Virus record (IMG/VR): IMGVR_UViG_3300044823_000376
Span: 1-21,093 of that record
Source of the DNA: a virus
DNA length: 21,093 nucleotides
Strand: one strand, 5' to 3'
Shown piece by piece: positions 6,594 to 15,286 of this stretch. Position numbers and translations under genes: made by a program. The notes beneath the pieces were generated by a model, which worked only from the letters and a program-made list of their open reading frames with translations, ran no database searches and had not been told where the DNA came from. How positions within the stretch are numbered: position 1 is the first letter of the stretch; the number at the start of each line of letters is the position of its first letter.

Positions 6594-9374
6594 TTATGCA
6601 CCAATATCAGCAAAAGATGCTCCAGAAGGAGTAATTGTAAATGTGATACCTATGAATTCAACAGCACGTGTTGGTTTCAAGTATAAATCACCATACAATT
6701 CATTTCTGTCCATACTTTCTTGACTGTTATTGCTATTATCCATCTTGATTTTGTAGTCATTCAAACCTCTTTCTCTCTTAATTGTATCAAGAACTGGAGT
6801 AGATTTAGTTATGAACTGATCAATTGTTGTTTGATCACCTTGTTCAAATACAAGTCTGATTGCAATATTTGCAATAAGAACCTTGATCTGAAGTAATAAT
6901 CTACGAACATTGATTCTGTCAAGAGCACTTTCTTTAACTTGTAATGTTTTTTGTCCAAATATTGCTGTACCTGCATCTGCAAAATCAGCCAATGGATTAA
7001 TTCTACCTTTATATAAAACATCACGAGCATCCTGTGATAATTTGAACATTGATTTTCTTGCATCAGTTACACCACGATTCAAACCAGCAGGTGCGAACCA
7101 AGGGAATGCAGTATTGTCAGTAAATGCCATTGCTTTTACAACTTCACCTGTTGGTGGAAGATAAACATTAACATTATTCTGAGTATCTGCTATCTGTATC
7201 CAAGGGAAGTATGTGCATGAATAACTTGAATCAATGCCAGTATCATTAAGCAATCCAGCAACATCTGTTGCAAATTGAACATCTTGTTTTGGTTGACCAA
7301 CTAATTGTGGATTTCCAATAAGTGGAGCATCAATAACATATAATGTATCTGCTCTATCCTGTTCAATTACATCGATTGTGTCTTCAACCAAAATAGTATT
7401 ATTTGACCAGTCAATACCCGGAGTTGCAAAAAGGTTAATTGTAACTTCTTCAGGATTTGAGAAAGTGTTAATTGCAGTCTGCCATGCTTGGAAGTCATTT
7501 AATGCTGTTTTTTGTTTTTCATTAATAAGATTTCCATCATAAATAGCTCCCTGATTGTAGAAATCACCATATGAACGGTAACCTCTGTTCACGTCCCAAC
7601 CATCAAAACCGCCAGCAGGAACAAGAGTGAATTTTCTTGAATTAATATCAAAATAAGGACTATTTGGGTCTACAACATCATTAACAGTCTGGAAATTACC
7701 AGCACCTGTTTCAAATGTACCAATAACAATAGTTCCTTCAGTATAACCAGTTCCAGTTGCGCCAGAGTCCATATGAAAACCTTTAGTTTTTGTAAAGCCA
7801 GATATTGCATTACTTCCATCATTTCTCAAACTATTAAAATTAAAGAAATTTTGATTAATACCACTTCCAATTGAAGTTAGAGTTGAATATCCGTTTTCAG
7901 ATATACCTAAATATACTTTTCTAAGTTTATCAGTACCAGTATAACCAGTTTTATAGAAAATTTTAGGTGGAATACCATTTACACCAGATGTTGTTTTTGT
8001 TATGGCTGAAGTATAGTTATTAAATTCATAACCTTCAAAACCAGCAGGAAATAAATCAGGAGAAAGATTATCTGCAAGTTGAATCATAACATAATCACTT
8101 ATAATATCGTATACTCCATCTGTTGTACCAATACGCTGTCCAATGAAGGTTGTTAATCCTTGAATCAATGAACATCTTGTATATGATTCTAATACAATTG
8201 GATTTGCATCAGTATCATTAAAATCACGAATCAATACGTCAAATTCCAAAGTTATTGGATTAATGTTTGCAATGCTGATTTTAATTTCTTGATTAGCAGC
8301 ATCACCGTCTGAAATACTGACAAATTTAAATAATCTGTCAATTTCGCTACCTTTTAATTGAGATACAACCCAAGGAGTTTCTGGTGTTTGAAAAATTGTT
8401 TTATAATTTGTATAAACATCAGATTTACAATCAATCAATTTAGTATTAATACCATATCCATATCCGTTAGCATCTAACAATTCGATCAAGTCTGGATATA
8501 TTGCCTGAACCCAAATCTTTGTGTTTTTATCTTTTGGCAAAGAACCAACTACATTTGGTAAAAAACTACTTGAATTTGGATTTAAAGTAGCTGTATATTT
8601 TGTGTCATCTGATGTTTGTAATGTAAATTGTGCAAACAAATCGCCAGTTCCAACAATTGTTGAGTTTGCTGGCATTGTAAGACCAGTTGTATAAAATGTT
8701 GTTGTTGATGGAGCATTTACATTATCAGTCACATTACCTCTACTTCTAATAACTGCAAGTACCATATTTTCATATTGAGTATATGATGTACCAGTATGTA
8801 GTGTTTTAGTATAATGTGTTGTACCGCTACCAACAGTACTGTTAAATGTTGTTACTCTAAAAACATATGAATAACCAGCAAAATTTGTTGTACCACTTAC
8901 TTTAGTAAAACCAGTAAATGTTGTACCAGTTTGACCACTATAACTAATTACAACACCTAAATAAGTAAAATTAGTAAATGTTGTGTTACCAGTTGTACCA
9001 CTTCCAGAAGTATGTTCTGTTGCTGGATTAAGACCAGCACTTAATGTAATTGCCCACGCTTTACCAGCATCATATCCAGATAATCCCAATACTCTTGTTA
9101 CATATAATTGATTGGTTTCTTCCAAATATGCATTTGCCACATATGGTAATTGATATTTAAGACCTTTATCACCACTTGCAAATCTTTCAATGCTTTGAGC
9201 ACCGAATCTTGTTTGAAATTGACCCTTATCCTGAATAAAGATATGTTCAAATGCAGGTCCTTTTAATGTTTCACCAACTAAACCTAAAGTGGTGATACCC
9301 ACGTTACGTGTAACGAATGTTATGTCACGTTCTCTAAATTTTGCTCCCGGAGAGACAAATACAAATTCTGCCAT
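6594..9374 (-). CDS. Contractile tail sheath protein (T4 gp18-like)
   Basis: 926 residues, considerably longer than T4 gp18 (659). The N-terminus (MAEFVFVSPGAKFRERDIT, residues 1-110) and the C-terminal domain (about 640-926) carry the sheath hallmarks: DARDVLYKGRINPLADF near residue 792, IFGQKTLQ, then RINVRRLLLQI around 820, and the closing YLKPTRAVEFIGITFTI strand. Residues from about 115 to 260 are a Thr/Gly/Ser-rich beta insertion, likely a surface-exposed decoration, and further inserted material fills the middle. The protein forms the contracting outer tube that drives the tube through the host envelope. The start is the first ATG after a 299-base divergent promoter region. The tube gene follows directly. 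Confidence 0.92.
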   Translation of the reverse strand: MAEFVFVSPGAKFRERDITFVTRNVGITTLGLVGETLKGPAFEHIFIQDKGQFQTRFGAQSIERFASGDKGLKYQLPYVANAYLEETNQLYVTRVLGLSGYDAGKAWAITLSAGLNPATEHTSGSGTTGNTTFTNFTYLGVVISYSGQTGTTFTGFTKVSGTTNFAGYSYVFRVTTFNSTVGSGTTHYTKTLHTGTSYTQYENMVLAVIRSRGNVTDNVNAPSTTTFYTTGLTMPANSTIVGTGDLFAQFTLQTSDDTKYTATLNPNSSSFLPNVVGSLPKDKNTKIWVQAIYPDLIELLDANGYGYGINTKLIDCKSDVYTNYKTIFQTPETPWVVSQLKGSEIDRLFKFVSISDGDAANQEIKISIANINPITLEFDVLIRDFNDTDANPIVLESYTRCSLIQGLTTFIGQRIGTTDGVYDIISDYVMIQLADNLSPDLFPAGFEGYEFNNYTSAITKTTSGVNGIPPKIFYKTGYTGTDKLRKVYLGISENGYSTLTSIGSGINQNFFNFNSLRNDGSNAISGFTKTKGFHMDSGATGTGYTEGTIVIGTFETGAGNFQTVNDVVDPNSPYFDINSRKFTLVPAGGFDGWDVNRGYRSYGDFYNQGAIYDGNLINEKQKTALNDFQAWQTAINTFSNPEEVTINLFATPGIDWSNNTILVEDTIDVIEQDRADTLYVIDAPLIGNPQLVGQPKQDVQFATDVAGLLNDTGIDSSYSCTYFPWIQIADTQNNVNVYLPPTGEVVKAMAFTDNTAFPWFAPAGLNRGVTDARKSMFKLSQDARDVLYKGRINPLADFADAGTAIFGQKTLQVKESALDRINVRRLLLQIKVLIANIAIRLVFEQGDQTTIDQFITKSTPVLDTIKRERGLNDYKIKMDNSNNSQESMDRNELYGDLYLKPTRAVEFIGITFTITPSGASFADIGA

Positions 9375-9436
9375 GTTTATTAATTATTAATGTTTATATT
9401 TATTATTTTATATTATAAGCCTTGTGTTACTTTTCA

Positions 9437-9446
9437 AATAAATACT
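9437..9446 (-). promoter_or_regulatory. GTATTTAT element upstream of tail sheath
   Basis: Reads AGTATTTATT on the minus strand, 62 bases before the sheath ATG, giving a long AT-rich leader. One of nine copies. Confidence 0.5.
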
Positions 9447-9533
9447 AAAAAATACTCGAAAAGGTATTATCTTTAAATTATTATGATACTGTAGTTCTTA
9501 TGTATAAAATCAAATTTGAAACTTTTTAAACTT

Positions 9534-9555
9534 TTTTGGGTCAGATTTCCCAAAA
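9534..9555. other. Hairpin in sheath/711-aa divergent intergenic region
   Basis: TTTTGGG (9534-9540) pairs with CCCAAAA (9549-9555) across an 8-base loop and is followed by a T-rich stretch on the plus strand. It resembles a terminator, but no gene lies upstream of it on that strand. It may end an unseen short transcript or be part of a leader. Confidence 0.4.
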
Positions 9556-9573
9556 TTTCTATTTTTTTGTCTT

Positions 9574-9589
9574 GAATTTCTTGAAATTC
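9574..9589. promoter_or_regulatory. Perfect palindrome, possible operator
   Basis: GAATTTCTTGAAATTC: two 7-bp arms separated by TT. The spacing is too tight for a good RNA hairpin, so a DNA-binding dyad is more likely. It lies between the two divergent promoter-like elements of the sheath and 711-aa genes. Chance occurrence in AT-rich DNA cannot be excluded. Confidence 0.3.
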
Positions 9590-9648
9590 CCTGAAAAAAA
9601 TATTTCATTTTTTTGAAAATATTTTATAAAATAGAAAATTTTAGTAAT

Positions 9649-9658
9649 AGTATTTATT
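9649..9658 (+). promoter_or_regulatory. GTATTTAT element upstream of 9674
   Basis: AGTATTTATT, 15 bases before the ATG at 9674. It forms a divergent pair with the minus-strand copy at 9437-9446. Confidence 0.55.
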
Positions 9659-9673
9659 GAAAATGGTTAATTT

Positions 9674-11809
9674 ATGAATAAATCACAACGCATTCAATTA
9701 AACAGCAATACAATAAATTCAGATAATTATGTGATACTAAAACTTGATCAGGATGTTGATACTCTTGAATTTCTTTCTATGAATCTCAGCACTAAAGATG
9801 TTTATCAGAATTTTAACGCAGATTATGGTGTATTGGTAGGAAGAGTTATTGCAAATGGTGGTATAGGTGTACCAAATGCTAAAATAAGTATTTTCATTCC
9901 ATTAGATAGCACCGATGCAAACGATAGTGAAATATCCAGCATTTATCCTTATACAACTCCAAGAGATAAAAACAGTGATGGAAAAAGATATAATCTGTTG
10001 CCACGTGTTGCAGTAATTGACCCAAATACTGGAATTTCTTCACCAAAACAACCATTTGGCTCATTTCCAATCAAACCAGAATTAGTAACCAATCAAACAT
10101 TTTTAAATGTATATAAAAAATATTATAAATATACTGCATTAACAAACAATAGTGGTGATTATATGATATTTGGCGTACCAATAGGTACACAAACAATTCA
10201 CTTAAGTGTAGATATTACTGATATCGGTAAATATAGCATGACACCTGCTGCTATGGTAACAAATTTAGGGTATTCGCCAAATTTATTTACGGATAATAAT
10301 TCTAAAATTAAACCAAGCACTGATCTGAGTGATTTACCCAATATTGAAACACAGGAAATCAGTGTTGAAATTATGCCATTCTGGGGTGATACCACAAATT
10401 TCACAATTGGCATTACCCGACAAGATTTTAGAATTCGTGCAACTTTATTAAATACTTTTACAATTTTTGGAAGTGCATTTACAGATGGTGCTGATTCAAT
10501 GTGGGGTGAAAATGTTGATAGTAGCGAAAAAAATATACGAGAATTATATGCAATAAAAGTTGATGCTAATACTAATGATGCTAATACCAATGTTGGTTTA
10601 ATGTCAAAAAGAATTGGAAAAATAACAGAAAAAATATATTATTATCCTGCAAATATAACTGATGGTGATATTAATAATAGTAATATAGATATTTCTAATA
10701 AAATGATATTATTAGACCCATCAGAATATTCTGTATATAAAAGAGATGGCGATTTTGCTTTTATTATAAGTTGTAATCGTAATAAAATTATTACCGATGA
10801 ATTTGGTGCTGAAACTCCAATATCAGATTCGTCACCAAACGGTGTTTTTACAAAATTTAGAGGATTTATTACTGTTGAAATGACATCAGATGATATACCA
10901 ATGAATTTTACTGGTAGTATTGGTGCAAATACAACAGTTATACCATATCGATTTAAATTAAAAATACCTCAATATGCAGACATTACAAAATCATTTGCAC
11001 CACCAATAAATTCAATAGATAGTGTTGCAACAAAAAATTGGAGAAAACAAAGTTATACTTTTAGTGGTGGAACAATATATAGTATTGCAACTTTTCATGG
11101 AACAGTGGTTAATACAGAAGAAACTAATGATTATCAACATTGGGATATCAGTACAAATTTTTTACAAGCAGATAGAATTAATTCGCCATATAATACTGGA
11201 AGTCCTAATAATGATTATCATTTCAACACTGGAATTATACAAACAAATGATGGTACATTTGAAGGAGATGAAATTAGTGGTAATGCCAAATATGAAATGA
11301 TTAGTAATTCAAATGATCATAATAATAGACAATTTTTTGGTGCAAACTGGTTAAATTTTACAGTATATTTACCACAATTTGGTTATATAAATAAAGGATT
11401 TAGCAGTGTTGATCACCTGAGAACAGCAACAAATTTTGCAAACCAACTTCTTTCTGCTACTCCTAGTGATAGTGATAAACCCGATAATTATTATTTTTTA
11501 GAGGATAACACACAAGCAATTGCAGCAGGACAAGTTAATACTAAATGGTTTGCTCGTTCAGATTTACATTGGACAGATTTTATTAAAGTACCTAAAGAAG
11601 ATATTTTAAAGATTAATAATTACTCTCAAAAAGGATTTAATAATAGTGGTTTAACAGGTACATATCGTAATGGTACAACACCATGTCCATTTAATGGTGG
11701 TAAACTTAATGGTAATCCATCTGCTGCTGCTGACCCTAAAACATATTTTTATAAAGGATTTAATACTGCAGACTGTATCGATTTTATTATATCATTAGGA
11801 CTTGTATAA
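9674..11809 (+). CDS. Large probable virion protein with carboxypeptidase-regulatory-like domain
   Basis: 711 residues. Residues 49-185 hold a beta-sandwich-like segment resembling carboxypeptidase regulatory (CnaB-like) domains: YGVLVGRVIANGGIGVPNAK opens it, and NNSGDYMIFGVPIGTQTIHL closes it with the usual G-D-Y...G-V-P...T pattern. The rest is Asn/Thr/Asp-rich and beta-like, as in phage fibre or baseplate proteins, ending with a Gly/Asn-rich region and a short Cys-containing tail (FNTADCIDFI). A small in-frame 15-bp duplication at 10562-10591 encodes DANTN twice. It is transcribed divergently from the sheath and followed by two similar-looking proteins. A role in baseplate, tail fibre or receptor contact is inferred; the family is not recognised. 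Confidence 0.6.
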   Translation: MNKSQRIQLNSNTINSDNYVILKLDQDVDTLEFLSMNLSTKDVYQNFNADYGVLVGRVIANGGIGVPNAKISIFIPLDSTDANDSEISSIYPYTTPRDKNSDGKRYNLLPRVAVIDPNTGISSPKQPFGSFPIKPELVTNQTFLNVYKKYYKYTALTNNSGDYMIFGVPIGTQTIHLSVDITDIGKYSMTPAAMVTNLGYSPNLFTDNNSKIKPSTDLSDLPNIETQEISVEIMPFWGDTTNFTIGITRQDFRIRATLLNTFTIFGSAFTDGADSMWGENVDSSEKNIRELYAIKVDANTNDANTNVGLMSKRIGKITEKIYYYPANITDGDINNSNIDISNKMILLDPSEYSVYKRDGDFAFIISCNRNKIITDEFGAETPISDSSPNGVFTKFRGFITVEMTSDDIPMNFTGSIGANTTVIPYRFKLKIPQYADITKSFAPPINSIDSVATKNWRKQSYTFSGGTIYSIATFHGTVVNTEETNDYQHWDISTNFLQADRINSPYNTGSPNNDYHFNTGIIQTNDGTFEGDEISGNAKYEMISNSNDHNNRQFFGANWLNFTVYLPQFGYINKGFSSVDHLRTATNFANQLLSATPSDSDKPDNYYFLEDNTQAIAAGQVNTKWFARSDLHWTDFIKVPKEDILKINNYSQKGFNNSGLTGTYRNGTTPCPFNGGKLNGNPSAAADPKTYFYKGFNTADCIDFIISLGLV

Positions 11810-11824
11810 GATAAAAATTTTGAA

Positions 11825-11834
11825 GGTATTTATA
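11825..11834 (+). promoter_or_regulatory. GTATTTAT element upstream of 11850
   Basis: GGTATTTATA in the 40-base gap after the 711-aa gene, 15 bases before the GTG start at 11850. Confidence 0.45.
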
Positions 11835-11849
11835 GTAAAGTCATAAAAA

Positions 11850-13034
11850 GTGAAGATATTACTCAATAGCCTAAAAAATGTTGCTTCTGTTAATGTTGAT
11901 AATTATGAAAAAATTAAATTATCAAACAAATTATCGTTAATTAATGAATATGATATTAGAAACATACTTAGTGCTACAGACATATTTGATAGTGAGAGAG
12001 AAGCAAGTGAAGTTTATAGAATTTACGGCAAAGTTGAGTACATGTCATTATTAAACGGATTAAATATAGCTTATACACAATTTTCTGATTTTTTTAATCC
12101 TCAATTAACTAACTGTAAAAATATTCTTAATTCTTTTGACTTTTATCTTGTTAAACCAGCAAGTAGCGGTTATACAAAAATTCTTAGTGGAGGAAGTACT
12201 ATATTATGGACAAGATATTTTCAGATAATTGCAACACCAAAAGAATTTGAAATATTTCCTGCTGGTTTTTCAAATAACGTATATGGGGAGCAAGCATATG
12301 CATTTACTTTTAACAAAGATTTTGATGTTTCACAATATCTTGATCGATTTGGATTTCCATTAACTGAATTATTTTTATATGCACAATATAAACCAACTGC
12401 TAATGGCTTAAGCGCACCAGAAATATTATCAGGCACGGTCTGGTCAGCAAGTGGTAATTCAAGTAGTTTTGCATTTGCACCAATAGCATTAAATAGCGGA
12501 GATACTGTTCAATCATTTTTTGGTGCTAAAATTGGTGACTTATTAGAATATTCTGATATAGACTTTCTTCAGGTACAATTATCGCCACAAACATTTTATA
12601 TTCAAACACCTTATAAAGATACTAACAATAACAATAACAATAAACGTTTAATCTGGAAATACAATCCATTTATTTCATTTCGATTAAGATATTTTGCAGA
12701 TGAATTAAATCAGGTAAATACTGGCAGTACCTCATATGATCAAACAACAGCAATACCATATTATGCAACAAAAATAGATAATTTTGGAAATTATGTATGG
12801 AGAGATATATTATCACAAGGATATACTGACCCAACAACCAATTTAGGAGTTAATTATCCTTTTATGAATAAAAAAAGATATTTATTTTCAAATTTTATAT
12901 TAGATATAACACCAGATTTGAATGATGCAGACACTTTAGCTGCATTTGCAGAAGTATGGTATAGCAGATATGCTACAAAAATAACAACAGTACCGATTAC
13001 TGATATTAGTGATATTGGAAAACCATGTCTATGA
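11850..13034 (+). CDS. Probable virion protein, unknown (394 aa, GTG start)
   Basis: 394 residues. The start is a GTG at 11850; an in-frame TAA lies two codons upstream, and the first in-frame ATG would remove about 45 conserved-looking residues, so GTG is favoured. The sequence is Asn/Ser/Tyr/Phe-rich with beta character, for example TRYFQIIATPKEFEIFPAGF and FISFRLRYFADEL. A run of seven Asn/Thr-type residues at 258-264 comes from a TAACAA simple repeat. It lies between two other large unknown proteins in the same operon and overlaps the next gene. A tail or baseplate role is inferred from context only. Confidence 0.6.
   Translation: MKILLNSLKNVASVNVDNYEKIKLSNKLSLINEYDIRNILSATDIFDSEREASEVYRIYGKVEYMSLLNGLNIAYTQFSDFFNPQLTNCKNILNSFDFYLVKPASSGYTKILSGGSTILWTRYFQIIATPKEFEIFPAGFSNNVYGEQAYAFTFNKDFDVSQYLDRFGFPLTELFLYAQYKPTANGLSAPEILSGTVWSASGNSSSFAFAPIALNSGDTVQSFFGAKIGDLLEYSDIDFLQVQLSPQTFYIQTPYKDTNNNNNNKRLIWKYNPFISFRLRYFADELNQVNTGSTSYDQTTAIPYYATKIDNFGNYVWRDILSQGYTDPTTNLGVNYPFMNKKRYLFSNFILDITPDLNDADTLAAFAEVWYSRYATKITTVPITDISDIGKPCL
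12623..12645 (+). repeat. TAACAA simple-sequence repeat inside a coding region
   Basis: About four units of TAACAA/AACAAT in a row, coding for an Asn run. Changes of one unit would keep the frame and only lengthen the run. Confidence 0.6.
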
Positions 13035-13897
13035 TTAGAGAAAAAATAAGATTTAATGCCAGTTTGGTTGGTATTAGCGGTAACACAGGCAATACATTTA
13101 CTGGTAATACAATGAATTTAATAATTTCATTAGGTTCAAATGAAAATTTTATTGAATATGGAGAAGACATTGATAATTTAACACAATTTACTGCTCTTGA
13201 TTTAGTAAATCCAGTAATTGATGGAGAAGTAAGAAGATTTACATTAATTCCTGCACCAACAAATGATGTTTTACTTCAATTTTTCTTTTATAATGTAACT
13301 GCAAGCACATATCAGACAACATTTAATGCTGCTGGCTTTACAAATGATGAAATAGCTAACAATAACAACAACTTACTTAACAGCTTCTTTATTTTAGATT
13401 TTTATGATACAGCCGATCTTAATAGTCAAACCAAAATATTCACAACATATTTAACAAAAATTTTACAACCATATCATATTTCATTATCAACATACACTCC
13501 AGAATATCTCATTGGAACACTTATAAGTAATCAATTATATCGTTGGTATGTTCCACTATCATATATAAAAGCACAAACTGGTTCAACAGTTATCGGATAT
13601 GTTAAATTCAGTTTTTATAATGCCAAAACTGGTAACATAACACCATTTTATAATCAGGATAATGAAAGTCTGACAACACCTGAAAGAATATTTTTTAAAG
13701 CACAATTGGATTTAACTAATATGACTTGGAAAATATTAACTACTGTATATTCATATATTAAGGCAAAAGAAATTGCTAACAATAATTTATATGTTAATAA
13801 GGTTAATAATACTGTAGATAATATGGATAATTTACAACAAAATCCACCAAGCGGTAATACATATAATTATAAGACAAACACTTATGTTATTACATAA
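13025..13897 (+). CDS. Probable virion protein, unknown (290 aa)
   Basis: 290 residues, beginning at ATG 13025 or at 13031; the latter gives an ATGA overlap with the upstream stop. The N-terminus has a Gly/Asn/Thr-rich turn region (ISGNTGNTFTGNTMN), then beta-rich sequence with many aromatics, and the C-terminus is Asn-rich (NNNLYVNKVNNTVDNMDN). No known domain is apparent. It is coupled to the 394-aa gene, suggesting joint assembly. The last 16 bases overlap the end of the convergent gp15-like gene, and both proteins end in YVIT because the overlap is nearly palindromic. No terminator lies between them. Confidence 0.6.
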   Translation: MSMIREKIRFNASLVGISGNTGNTFTGNTMNLIISLGSNENFIEYGEDIDNLTQFTALDLVNPVIDGEVRRFTLIPAPTNDVLLQFFFYNVTASTYQTTFNAAGFTNDEIANNNNNLLNSFFILDFYDTADLNSQTKIFTTYLTKILQPYHISLSTYTPEYLIGTLISNQLYRWYVPLSYIKAQTGSTVIGYVKFSFYNAKTGNITPFYNQDNESLTTPERIFFKAQLDLTNMTWKILTTVYSYIKAKEIANNNLYVNKVNNTVDNMDNLQQNPPSGNTYNYKTNTYVIT

Positions 13898-14646
13898 CCT
13901 ATTTTTGGTTTCCTTGATGTTTTTACAATTTCAAATTCTTTTTCGTCTTGAATAAAACCTAATATTTTTAAAGCATACTTGCTGACAAAGAATCTATCAC
14001 CATCAATATTTTCAATTGGATTAGCTTCTGCAAAACCTTCGAAAAGCAATGGCAAAGGATTACCTTTAATAAAAAGATATTCCTGACGTGAAGCAAAGTT
14101 TTTTAAAACCTGTTCATCATATGTATTAACATCAATTCTATATTTGGTAAATAACGCAACTTCATAAATCATGTCAACATTTGTGGGTTCTGGCATTTTA
14201 AACCTTAAATAAATAACTTCACCATTGTCCAATATTGGCACATCCATATATCTGAATTTACGTGGCTGTGGTATACGATATTTTGTGCCAAGACGTGTAC
14301 CTTTTTGTTTATCGATACGTCTGACTGTAATATAAGGAGTTGGTACGTTTTTATCATTATCCATGAATTTCCAAGTCTTACTGAATTCACCCCAACGATC
14401 ATTATCAAGATAAAAAGGTGGCACTATTTTATTATCAATAACTAATTTCATACCATCAGCGTTGATATAATCAAAAAGTCCCTGATCTAAATCTTCAAGT
14501 AGTATTGTTCTTGGAAGATATTTAGTGTTAACATCAGTTAAGCGCATAAGCTCTTCAATTCTATCCATACCATACTTTAGAAATTCAGTGCCTACTTTCG
14601 GTGGATTAATATCAAGTGTTAATTTTACTTTCTTTGGTAATGACAT
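13882..14646 (-). CDS. Tail terminator / sheath-stabilising protein (T4 gp15-like)
   Basis: 254 residues. The central part resembles T4 gp15: VDMIYEVALFTKYRIDVN (157-174) corresponds to the gp15 MIYELSIFTRYEDD region. It is followed by a helix with DEQVLKNF, a segment with GNPLPLLFEG, and AEANPIENIDGDRFF before the last strand (SKYALKILGFI), again in the gp15 order. In T4 this protein caps the finished tube and sheath and joins the head. Position supports the call, because sheath and tube follow on the same strand and a gp14-like gene precedes it. The assignment rests on motif recall, not on a search. It overlaps the plus-strand neighbour tail to tail by 16 bases. Confidence 0.6.
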   Translation of the reverse strand: MSLPKKVKLTLDINPPKVGTEFLKYGMDRIEELMRLTDVNTKYLPRTILLEDLDQGLFDYINADGMKLVIDNKIVPPFYLDNDRWGEFSKTWKFMDNDKNVPTPYITVRRIDKQKGTRLGTKYRIPQPRKFRYMDVPILDNGEVIYLRFKMPEPTNVDMIYEVALFTKYRIDVNTYDEQVLKNFASRQEYLFIKGNPLPLLFEGFAEANPIENIDGDRFFVSKYALKILGFIQDEKEFEIVKTSRKPKIGYVIT

Positions 14647-14658
14647 ATAAACTTTTTA

Positions 14659-14668
14659 TATAAATACT
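14659..14668 (-). promoter_or_regulatory. GTATTTAT element upstream of gp15-like gene
   Basis: Reads AGTATTTATA on the minus strand, 12 bases before the start at 14646. It lies directly beside the host-type promoter of the divergent small-gene operon. Confidence 0.55.
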
Positions 14669-14669
14669 C

Positions 14670-14700
14670 TTGCTATTTAATTATTAATTCAGTACATTTG
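14670..14700 (+). promoter_or_regulatory. Bacteroidota host-type promoter for the small-gene operon
   Basis: TTG (14670-14672), 20 bases, then TACATTTG (14693-14700), fitting the -33 TTG / -7 TAnnTTTG pattern of the primary sigma factor of this phylum. The ATG follows 18 bases later. No GTATTTAT element faces this operon. Confidence 0.6.
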
Positions 14701-14718
14701 CGTACTTAAAATACAAGT

Positions 14719-15105
14719 ATGTTAGCAGAACACAAAGAAATTCGTGAAAAAGATGGTAGTTTAGGATACATAGAATCGGTGTTTGTATCAGATAATGTAT
14801 TAAAAACCACATACTTTCCTAATAACCAAAGACTCTACATTGCGTTCAATCGTGGTGAGACCTATTCGTATAGTAATGTCACACCGGAAATGTATAAAGA
14901 ATTCGAAGAAGCTGAATCACAAGGTAAATGGTTCTTTAAACGTATAAACAAAAATCCAAGACATCCATACCGTAAAGAATTTACTTTATATCCAAATGAA
15001 GTAAAAGATTTAAAAGAAATTGTGGAAGCAGTAAAATTATCTCAAATTGAGAAAGATCAGATAGATCAAATAATAGAAAATGAAAATAAAGAAGAAGATG
15101 AATGA
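14719..15105 (+). CDS. KTSC-domain protein
   Basis: 128 residues. Residues 24-85 fit the KTSC domain: DNVLKTTYFPNNQRLYIAF, then GETYSYSNVTPEMYKEFEEA and a SQGKWFFKRINKNPRHPYRK ending. KTSC proteins are small and are found alone or beside nucleic-acid enzymes in bacteria and phages; their activity is poorly defined. Residues 95-128 are an added acidic, lysine-rich helix ending EDE. It is the first gene of the small-gene operon, 18 bases after a host-type promoter, and its stop overlaps the next start by 8 bases. A role in early nucleic-acid metabolism is inferred, not shown. Confidence 0.75.
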   Translation: MLAEHKEIREKDGSLGYIESVFVSDNVLKTTYFPNNQRLYIAFNRGETYSYSNVTPEMYKEFEEAESQGKWFFKRINKNPRHPYRKEFTLYPNEVKDLKEIVEAVKLSQIEKDQIDQIIENENKEEDE

Positions 15106-15286
15106 ACATTATGATTTAAACGGAACTCCCGAACAACAAATACCACTTAAAAAAGGTCAGGAGTATCTTGCAAGTAGTGGTTATACCTCAACATTTAAAT
15201 TTAATTTTGTTGACGCAAATGAATGTGAATGTAAAAAACCAACATTACTCCAAAGATTTTTAAATTTATTTAGACGAGATGAATAG
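15098..15286 (+). CDS. Small unknown protein with amphipathic C-terminus
   Basis: 62 residues from the ATG at 15098; an in-frame ATG at 15080 would overlap the upstream gene more deeply and is less likely. The N-terminus is polar, the middle has a C-E-C pair (ANECECKK), and the end (LLQRFLNLFRRDE) forms a basic amphipathic helix that could bind a membrane or a protein partner. Both ends overlap neighbours by 8 bases (ATGAATGA and ATGAATAG). Not recognised. Confidence 0.6.
   Translation: MNEHYDLNGTPEQQIPLKKGQEYLASSGYTSTFKFNFVDANECECKKPTLLQRFLNLFRRDE

Noticed and set aside
6910-7164. 84-residue plus-strand ORF inside the sheath gene
   Set aside because: Lies opposite the most conserved C-terminal sheath region; a shadow frame without leader or neighbours.
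10198-10590. 130-residue minus-strand ORF inside the 711-aa gene
   Set aside because: Shadow of a coherent long gene; no promoter-like element or coupling on the minus strand.
11022-11300. 92-residue ORF in another frame of the 711-aa gene
   Set aside because: Same-strand frame shadow with biased Ile/Leu/Met/Gln composition; the host frame is uninterrupted.
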